This document shows, piece by piece, positions 58,287-64,000 of a stretch of 64,000 nt of DNA. The DNA is taken from contig NZ_LQBQ01000037.1 in assembly GCF_001507595.1 (NCBI RefSeq), positions 124,001 through 188,000 of the forward strand, written 5' to 3'. Numbering within the stretch: the stretch's first letter is position 1; every line of letters begins with the position of its first letter. The notes under the pieces are model-generated. The model was not told where the DNA came from. It made no database searches and saw nothing but the letters and a program-made list of their open reading frames with translations. The stretch is from Ruegeria marisrubri (GTDB taxonomy: Bacteria; Pseudomonadota; Alphaproteobacteria; Rhodobacterales; Rhodobacteraceae). The translations under genes and the position numbers were made by a program.

Positions 58287-59573
58287 TCAGCCGCGGGCTT
58301 CGAGAACCTCTTCGAGCGTGCGCAGGCCGGTGCGCGGCGATTGCACCAGAACGGACATGTTGCCGGGCTTGTGCTCGTTGCGCATCATCTTCATGTGCGC
58401 CTCGGGCAGATCTGCCCAGGTGAACACCTCGGACATGCAGGGATCCAGACGCCGCTCCAGCATCAGCTTGTTTGCGGCCGAGGCCTGCTTGAGATGCGCA
58501 AAGTGCGAGCCCTGCAGACGCTTCTGGTGCATCCACATGTAACGCACGTCAAAGGTCAGGTTGTAACCGGTGGTGCCAGCACAGATCACCACCATGCCGC
58601 CCTTCTTCACGACGAAGGTCGAAACCGGGAAGGTGCTTTCACCCGGGTGTTCGAACACCATGTCGACATTCACGCCCTTGCCGGTGATATCCCAGATCGC
58701 CTTGCCGAACTTGCGGGCCTCCTTGAACCACTCGGCATATTCGGGCGTGTTCACCGTGGGCAACTGGCCCCAGCAGTTGAAGTCCTTGCGGTTGATGACG
58801 CCCTTGGCGCCCAGCCCCATGACGAAGTCGCGCTTGCTTTCGTCCGAGATCACGCCGATGGCGTTGGCGCCGGCCGTGTTGATCAGCTGGATCGCATAGG
58901 AGCCCAGACCGCCCGAAGCCCCCCAGACCAGAACGTTCTGGCCCGGCTTCAGATCATGCGGCTCGTGTCCGAACAGCATACGATAGGCGGTGGCCAGGGT
59001 CAGCGTGTAGCAGGCGCTTTCTTCCCAGGTCAGGTGCTTGGGGCGCGGCATCAGCTGTTGCGCCTGCACGTTGGTGAACTGGGCAAAAGAGCCGTCCGGG
59101 GTCTCGTAACCCCAGATCCGCTGGCTGGGCGAATACATCGGGTCGCCACCGTTGCATTCCTCGTCGTCGCCATCATCCTGGTTGCAGTGGATGACGACCT
59201 CGTCGCCCACCTTCCAACGCTTGACCTTGTCGCCCACGGCCCAGACGATACCCGAAGCATCCGAGCCCGCGATGTGATACGGGGCCTTGTGACCGTCAAA
59301 GGGGCTGATCGGCTTGCCCAACGCAGCCCAGACACCGTTGTAGTTTACGCCCGCGGCCATCACCAGAACCAGCACCTCGTGGCTGTCCAGTTCCGGCACG
59401 TCCACGACTTCCATCTGCATGGCTGTATTGGGCTCGCCGTGACGTTCCTTGCGGATGGCCCAAGCATACATCTTCTTGGGCACATACCCCATCGGCGGGA
59501 TCTCTCCCATCTCGTAGAGGTCTTTTTCCGGCGCTTCGTAAGACGCGATGCCGCTGTCGGTGTCCAAAGCCAT
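58287..59573 (-). CDS. ccr: Crotonyl-CoA carboxylase/reductase
   Basis: A 428-residue zinc-free MDR-family enzyme performing the reductive carboxylation of crotonyl-CoA to ethylmalonyl-CoA with CO2 and NADPH. AAGVNYNGVWAALGKPISPF contains the CO2-pocket asparagine; WGASGGLGSYAIQLIN is the NADPH loop; HCNQDDGDDEE is a Ccr-specific insertion; HFAHLKQASAANKLM is C-terminal. It is the defining enzyme of the ethylmalonyl-CoA pathway for acetyl-CoA assimilation. GAAGGAGG precedes the ATG. The mutase ecm is divergent nearby, with an acyltransferase in between. Confidence 0.97.
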   Translation of the reverse strand: MALDTDSGIASYEAPEKDLYEMGEIPPMGYVPKKMYAWAIRKERHGEPNTAMQMEVVDVPELDSHEVLVLVMAAGVNYNGVWAALGKPISPFDGHKAPYHIAGSDASGIVWAVGDKVKRWKVGDEVVIHCNQDDGDDEECNGGDPMYSPSQRIWGYETPDGSFAQFTNVQAQQLMPRPKHLTWEESACYTLTLATAYRMLFGHEPHDLKPGQNVLVWGASGGLGSYAIQLINTAGANAIGVISDESKRDFVMGLGAKGVINRKDFNCWGQLPTVNTPEYAEWFKEARKFGKAIWDITGKGVNVDMVFEHPGESTFPVSTFVVKKGGMVVICAGTTGYNLTFDVRYMWMHQKRLQGSHFAHLKQASAANKLMLERRLDPCMSEVFTWADLPEAHMKMMRNEHKPGNMSVLVQSPRTGLRTLEEVLEARG

Positions 59574-59686
59574 AGTGGCCTCCTTCGCTCAAAACTGTTG
59601 CCGCAACGCAGAATCGCGGCCTTCCTTGGATGGGATATTAACCTCCAAGCAACAATGCAATAGATTTCCAGTCATATTTTGTAATT

Positions 59687-61084
59687 TTATGACCCTGCGG
59701 TCGCAGAAACGCCCTTTGCAGTCGCAGAATTGTCCGGATTCGGGGCTCCCAGAAGGTGCGAGACAGATCGGGCATAGTATTCCATCAGGTGCCTACGCTC
59801 TTTGGCGGGCATCAGGAATCGGTTTTCCCGCAGCAATATGCGCCGCTCCACAAGCTGATCGATCGCAAACGTGATGGCATCGGCGTCCGGCTCCACATGA
59901 TCATCCAATCCGCGAATGACCCCGGCGACCCTGGAAACAGCTTCTTGCTCTGGCAGTTTGCCGTTGGCCTGCACCAACCAGCAGGCCACCGGAGCCGGAA
60001 CAAGGGGCACCGCGGCCCCGATCGCCGCCATGAGATCGCGGGCCAGCGGCGTTGTCACGTCTCCCTTCTGCCGGGCCCGGAACGCGCGCAGCGAAACCGG
60101 CCGCCCGTAGCGCACACAAGCCAGACCGAATCTGCGGTACCGCCCGGTCAGACGTCGCCAGAGCTGTTTCAGGATCCATCTGGAAATGACGCCTATCCTT
60201 GCGCGAAACCTTCTTTCGTTGCGGGATGCGGCCGCCGTCAGGATCGTGTCTTCCAGCACCCGGTCATAGTTCAGGGCAACGGGCACGAACACGACATCCC
60301 GAGCCTCTGCGCCCGTGCCCTCGACGATATATTTCAAAAGCCCGAGTTTCGGCCTGCCCAGCCCGCCCGACAGGCTGAGACCACCTTCGGGGAACATGGC
60401 CTGCGTCACTCCGGCTTCGGTCGCATGGCGGACGTAGCAGGCCAGAACCTGACGGTAGAGGTCGCTTCCCGACTTGCGGCGGATGAAATAGGCCCCCATC
60501 GCGCGGATCAGCCGGCTGAGCGGCCAGACACGCGCCCATTCCCCCACCGCGTAGGACAGCGCCGACTGCTTGGCCGCCAGGTAGGTCACCAGAACATAGT
60601 CCATGTTGCTGCGATGGTTCATGACGAACACGACCGTCGCATCGGGGTCTATGTCCTTCAGCGCCTTCTCATCTTCGTAACTCAGCCGCACATCGTAAAA
60701 GGCATTGCTCAACAGACGCGCCACGCGGATGGCAAAGCTGAAATATGCAAAGGCCGAAAAGGACGGAACGATCTCGCGCGCGTATCTGCGCGCCTGTTCA
60801 AAAGCGACGGCCTCGGGGATCTCGTGTTTCCTGGCATGTTCCTGCACGGCCTGACCGACCTGCGGATCGTAGATCAGGCGCTGGATCATGTCGTGGCGGC
60901 GCGCCAGCTTGAACGGCTGGATCGGGCGCTGCAACCGCTGGTTCAGGCGCGCGACTGCTCTTTCCAGACGCCGCCGAAAGAACCACCGGACCGAAGGGAA
61001 CAGGAAATGCGACGCGAAGGTGACCGCGGCAAACACCACGATCAGCAGAAATAGCCACAACGGAAGTTCAACGGTCCGGTCCAT
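59687..61084 (-). CDS. Glycerol-3-phosphate / 1-acylglycerol-3-phosphate acyltransferase-family protein
   Basis: A membrane-anchored acyltransferase of about 465 residues with one N-terminal helix (LWLFLLIVVFAAVTFASHF). The HxxxxD motif is NHRSNMDYVL near residue 157, and FPEGGLSLSGGLGRPK is the glycerol-phosphate-binding motif. It resembles PlsB-like enzymes, which acylate glycerol-3-phosphate. The start is uncertain: MDRTVEL at 61084 has weak AGGG upstream; ATGs at 61138 and 61210 are less likely because the latter would overlap the ecm leader. It lies between ccr and ecm on the minus strand. Confidence 0.8.
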   Translation of the reverse strand: MDRTVELPLWLFLLIVVFAAVTFASHFLFPSVRWFFRRRLERAVARLNQRLQRPIQPFKLARRHDMIQRLIYDPQVGQAVQEHARKHEIPEAVAFEQARRYAREIVPSFSAFAYFSFAIRVARLLSNAFYDVRLSYEDEKALKDIDPDATVVFVMNHRSNMDYVLVTYLAAKQSALSYAVGEWARVWPLSRLIRAMGAYFIRRKSGSDLYRQVLACYVRHATEAGVTQAMFPEGGLSLSGGLGRPKLGLLKYIVEGTGAEARDVVFVPVALNYDRVLEDTILTAAASRNERRFRARIGVISRWILKQLWRRLTGRYRRFGLACVRYGRPVSLRAFRARQKGDVTTPLARDLMAAIGAAVPLVPAPVACWLVQANGKLPEQEAVSRVAGVIRGLDDHVEPDADAITFAIDQLVERRILLRENRFLMPAKERRHLMEYYARSVSHLLGAPNPDNSATAKGVSATAGS

Positions 61085-61154
61085 TGGCGCACCCTGCCAC
61101 CAAACGCTTTTGGCCTCAATCTGTGCAAAGTTGCCCATGCCGCAACGCAGCGAA

Positions 61155-61183
61155 TTGACATATCCCGAAAATTGCGATTTAGA
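61155..61183 (+). promoter_or_regulatory. Sigma-70 promoter of ecm
   Basis: TTGACA (61155-61160), 17-base spacer, TTTAGA (61178-61183): a near-consensus promoter. It places transcription start near 61190 and a leader of about 40 bases before the ecm ATG. Confidence 0.7.
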
Positions 61184-61229
61184 ACGTTGCTGTGAAATAT
61201 TATTGCCCACTAACCCGAGAGGCCGCCCA

Positions 61230-63197
61230 ATGACGCAGACGCAGAAAGATCGCCCCTGGCTGATCCGGACCTATGCCGGTCATTCCACAGCCAAAGCCTC
61301 GAACGAGCTTTACCGCACCAATCTCGCCAAAGGGCAGACCGGTCTGTCGGTTGCCTTCGATCTGCCGACGCAGACAGGCTATGACAGCGATCACACCTTG
61401 GCCCGTGGCGAGGTCGGCAAGGTGGGCGTGCCGATCTGCCATCTGGGCGACATGCGCGTTCTGTTCGACCAGATCCCGCTGGAGCAGATGAACACCTCGA
61501 TGACCATCAACGCCACCGCACCCTGGCTGCTGGCGCTTTACATCGCGGTGGCCGAGGAACAGGGTGCCGACATCTCCAAGTTGCAGGGCACGGTCCAGAA
61601 CGACCTGATCAAGGAGTATCTGAGCCGCGGCACCTATGTCTGCCCGCCGAAACCCTCGCTGAAGATGATCGCGGACGTGGCCGAATATTGTTACGCCAAT
61701 GTGCCGAAATGGAACCCGATGAACGTGTGTTCCTATCACTTGCAAGAGGCCGGCGCGACGCCGGAACAGGAACTGGCCTATGCGCTGGCCACAGCCATTG
61801 CCGTTCTGGACGAGCTGCGCCCGCGCGTACCGGCCGAGGATTTCCCGGCGCTGTGCGGCCGCATCTCGTTTTTCGTGAATGCTGGCATCCGTTTCGTCAC
61901 CGAAATGTGCAAGATGCGCGCTTTCGTGGACCTTTGGGACGAAATCCTGCTGGAACGTTACGGCGTCGAAAACCCGAAATTCCGCCGTTTCCGCTATGGC
62001 GTTCAGGTCAACTCGCTGGGCCTGACCGAGCAGCAGCCCGAAAACAACGTCTACCGCATCCTGATCGAAATGCTGGCCGTGACCCTGTCGAAAAAGGCAC
62101 GCGCCCGCGCGGTGCAGCTGCCGGCCTGGAACGAGGCCCTGGGCCTGCCGCGCCCCTGGGACCAGCAGTGGTCGATGCGGATGCAGCAGATCCTGGCCTA
62201 TGAAACCGACCTGCTGGAATATGGCGACCTGTTCGACGGCAACCCGGTGGTCGACGCCAAGGTCGAGGAACTGAAGGAGGGGGCGCGCGCCGAACTGGCC
62301 AATCTCGATTCCATGGGTGGCGCGGTGGCCGCGATCGAATACATGAAGTCGCGGCTGGTAGATTCGAACGCCGAACGCCTGAACCGCATCGAGCGCAATG
62401 AAACCATCGTCGTCGGCGTCAACAAATGGACGGAAGGCGAACCTTCGCCCCTGCAGACCGAGGATGGCGGCATCATGGTCGTCGATCCGGCGGTGGAACA
62501 GGAACAGATCGCCCGTCTCAACGAATGGCGCGCAAACCGCGATGACGAGGCCGTCAAGGCCGCACTGGAGGCGCTGCGCGAGGCGGCCAGAACCGGCGCC
62601 AATGTCATGGAACCCTCGATCGCCGCAGCCAAGGCGGGCGTGACCACCGGCGAATGGGCCGAGGAGATGCGCAAGGCCTACGGCACCTATCGCGGCCCGA
62701 CCGGCGTGTCGGGTTCGGTCTCGAACAAGACCGAAGGACTGGAAGACCTGCGCGCAGCCGTGGATGCTGTCAGCGACAAACTGGGGCGCCGCCTGAAATT
62801 CCTGGTTGGCAAACCCGGGCTGGACGGTCACTCCAACGGTGCCGAGCAGATCGCCTTCCGGGCGCGGGATTGCGGCATGGACATCTCGTATGAAGGCATC
62901 CGGCTGACGCCCGAGGAAATCGTCACCTCGGCGATCGAGGAAGACGCCCATGTCATTGGTCTGTCGATCCTCTCCGGCAGCCATATCCCGCTGGTCGAAG
63001 AGGTAATGAAGCGTCTCAGAGAAGAGGGCCGGGATGACATCCCTGTGGTCGTCGGCGGAATCATTCCCGATGACGACGCGGCAAGACTGAAAGCCATGGG
63101 CGTTGCCAAGGTCTATACGCCCAAGAATTTCGAATTGAATGCGATCATGAGCGATATCGTGACGCTGGTCAGCAGCACGGAGATGGCGGCAGAGTAA
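61230..63197 (+). CDS. ecm: Ethylmalonyl-CoA mutase
   Basis: A 655-residue coenzyme-B12-dependent mutase converting (2R)-ethylmalonyl-CoA to methylsuccinyl-CoA. The N-terminal catalytic barrel (STAKASNELYRTNLAKGQTGLSVAFDLPTQTGYDSDH in segments) is followed by a C-terminal B12 domain whose DGHSNGAEQIA motif (His534) replaces the DGHDRG typical of methylmalonyl-CoA mutase, a useful diagnostic for Ecm. The ATG at 61230 has GAGAGG upstream. Ccr is coded on the other strand 1.6 kb away. CobU in this window helps supply its cofactor. Confidence 0.95.
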   Translation: MTQTQKDRPWLIRTYAGHSTAKASNELYRTNLAKGQTGLSVAFDLPTQTGYDSDHTLARGEVGKVGVPICHLGDMRVLFDQIPLEQMNTSMTINATAPWLLALYIAVAEEQGADISKLQGTVQNDLIKEYLSRGTYVCPPKPSLKMIADVAEYCYANVPKWNPMNVCSYHLQEAGATPEQELAYALATAIAVLDELRPRVPAEDFPALCGRISFFVNAGIRFVTEMCKMRAFVDLWDEILLERYGVENPKFRRFRYGVQVNSLGLTEQQPENNVYRILIEMLAVTLSKKARARAVQLPAWNEALGLPRPWDQQWSMRMQQILAYETDLLEYGDLFDGNPVVDAKVEELKEGARAELANLDSMGGAVAAIEYMKSRLVDSNAERLNRIERNETIVVGVNKWTEGEPSPLQTEDGGIMVVDPAVEQEQIARLNEWRANRDDEAVKAALEALREAARTGANVMEPSIAAAKAGVTTGEWAEEMRKAYGTYRGPTGVSGSVSNKTEGLEDLRAAVDAVSDKLGRRLKFLVGKPGLDGHSNGAEQIAFRARDCGMDISYEGIRLTPEEIVTSAIEEDAHVIGLSILSGSHIPLVEEVMKRLREEGRDDIPVVVGGIIPDDDAARLKAMGVAKVYTPKNFELNAIMSDIVTLVSSTEMAAE

Positions 63198-63245
63198 ATC
63201 CCCGCTCCTGCCGAATTTGCAGGCTGGAAAAAATAGCCGAATGGG

Positions 63246-63274
63246 TTAACGTGGCAATTATCATACCACGTTAA
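63246..63274. promoter_or_regulatory. Inverted repeat upstream of the H-NS-like gene
   Basis: TTAACGTGG (63246-63254) and CCACGTTAA (63266-63274) are perfect 9-base inverted repeats with an 11-base A/T-rich spacer, about 28 bases upstream of the gene. It may be an operator, possibly autoregulatory, or an ecm terminator, although no T tract follows. Confidence 0.5.
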
Positions 63275-63301
63275 TCCGGCTGCTGCCGAACGGAGCATGA
63301 A

Positions 63302-63619
63302 ATGGGATTTGACCTGAACAAAATGTCGCGCAAAGAGCTTCTCGAATTGCGCGACAAAATTGAGATTGCTCTGAAAGACGCAGAACAAAGGGAGCGGCAG
63401 GAAGCATTGAGAGCCGCCGAGAAAGCTGCCGCGCAGTTTGGCTTCTCTTTGGCGGAACTGTCTGGAGACGCTCGGCGCGGCACCAAGGGGACCAAGGCGA
63501 AACCCAAATACCGCAACCCCCGGAATCCAGAGCAGACCTGGACTGGACGTGGTCGCAAACCACAATGGATTCATGATGCGCTCAAGAACGGGGCTGATAT
63601 ATCGGACCTGGAAATCTGA
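63302..63619 (+). CDS. H-NS family nucleoid-associated protein
   Basis: A 105-residue protein with an N-terminal coiled-coil oligomerisation region (MSRKELLELRDKIEIALKDAEQRERQ, in part) and the C-terminal H-NS DNA-binding loop TWTGRGRKPQW. Such HvrA-like proteins occur in Rhodobacteraceae and silence A/T-rich or horizontally acquired DNA. A GGAGCATGAA region precedes the start. It is followed 18 bases later by deoD on the same strand. Confidence 0.92.
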   Translation: MGFDLNKMSRKELLELRDKIEIALKDAEQRERQEALRAAEKAAAQFGFSLAELSGDARRGTKGTKAKPKYRNPRNPEQTWTGRGRKPQWIHDALKNGADISDLEI

Positions 63620-63637
63620 CCAGATCTGGATTCGAAA

Positions 63638-64000
63638 ATGACAATTCACATTGGCGCCGAAAAAGGCGAAATCGCGGAAACCGTTCTGCTGCCCGGTGAT
63701 CCCTACCGCGCGAAATGGGCTGCGGAAACATTCCTGTCGGACGTAAAGCAGATAAACAACGTGCGTGGGATGCTCGGTTTTACCGGCTTCTGGAAAGGAA
63801 ACCGCGTCACAATTCAAGGAAGCGGCATGGGAATGCCGTCGCTTTCTATTTATGTGAACGAACTGATCCGCGATTACGGCGCGAAAACGCTGATCCGCAT
63901 CGGGTCATGCGGGGCCATGCAGGACAGCGTGAAAATCCGCGACGTCATTCTGGCCATGACATCGACGACCCTCAGCACCCCGTCGCGCGGAATTCTCAGG
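63638..64000 (+). CDS. deoD: Purine-nucleoside phosphorylase, DeoD type (3' end outside window)
   Basis: The first 121 codons of a bacterial hexameric purine-nucleoside phosphorylase. [27 protein letters not shown] with the phosphate-binding [23 protein letters not shown] and [10 protein letters not shown] are diagnostic (quoted in segments). It cleaves (deoxy)purine nucleosides to free bases, the substrates of the guanine deaminase and xanthine dehydrogenase genes in this window. The gene continues past the right edge. Confidence 0.93.
   Translation, partial: MTIHIGAEKGEIAETVLLPGDPYRAKWAAETFLSDVKQINNVRGMLGFTGFWKGNRVTIQGSGMGMPSLSIYVNELIRDYGAKTLIRIGSCGAMQDSVKIRDVILAMTSTTLSTPSRGILR

Noticed and set aside
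61200..62984. 594-codon minus-strand ORF
   Set aside because: Antisense to ecm, which has full-length mutase similarity; no domain in the antisense frame.
1..64000. tRNA genes, CRISPR arrays, prophage or gene transfer agent genes
   Set aside because: No cloverleaf-sized unit with tRNA-like TTCGA loop, no regular direct repeats, and no phage structural genes were recognised; nearly all space is filled by coding genes.

Overview
The window is GC-rich, gene-dense DNA from an alphaproteobacterium, most likely a Rhodobacteraceae member of the Roseobacter group. The clues are an RpoH of the RpoH_II type, the ethylmalonyl-CoA pathway genes ccr and ecm, a luxR/luxI pair preceded by a small overlapping ORF, a beta-hydroxyaspartate cycle cluster (bhcRABCD), BMP-type ABC uptake and an Irr-like iron control element. 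I recognised 64 protein genes or partial genes, one insertion-sequence scar, and many hairpins and palindromes. I saw no tRNA, rRNA, CRISPR array or prophage. No gap between genes exceeds about 230 bases.

Layout. Positions 1-25970 are mostly housekeeping: a partial M3 peptidase, a Cys/Met PLP enzyme, moeB-like/dut/coaBC, chaN/rpoH, cobU with a phosphatase, GST, comM, gshB/yraN/rsmI divergent from lpoA/glnD/murJ/crp, a rhomboid homologue lacking its catalytic residues, trpS, a branched-chain amino-acid module (leucine-type dehydrogenase, Lrp, IlvE), and usp/nfu/tsaB/rimI. Positions 26130-30841 are a four-gene BMP-family ABC importer. Positions 30927-33295 hold a tandem TSUP permease duplication whose first copy has lost its middle, a TIGR02186-like gene and the C-terminal scar of an IS481-family transposase.

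Positions 33389-38843 are bhcR and bhcABCD, which assimilate two glyoxylate into one oxaloacetate. Positions 39039-54039 are an almost complete purine catabolic locus: two NCS2 permeases, guanine deaminase, xanthine dehydrogenase XdhABC, membrane urate oxidase PuuD, hydroxyisourate hydrolase, a PuuE/OHCU-decarboxylase fusion, ureidoglycolate lyase and two paralogous LysR regulators. Purine breakdown ends in glyoxylate, which is the substrate of the adjacent bhc cycle, so the most interesting hypothesis here is a purine-to-oxaloacetate carbon and nitrogen island. Only the allantoate-to-ureidoglycolate step is missing from the window.

Positions 54160-58077 (minus strand) run small ORF, luxR, luxI, RecD-like helicase, SDR, with a sequence matching the CtrA consensus just upstream. 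Positions 58287-63197 carry ccr, an acyltransferase and ecm (ethylmalonyl-CoA pathway, another consumer of glyoxylate). An H-NS-like gene and the start of deoD close the window.
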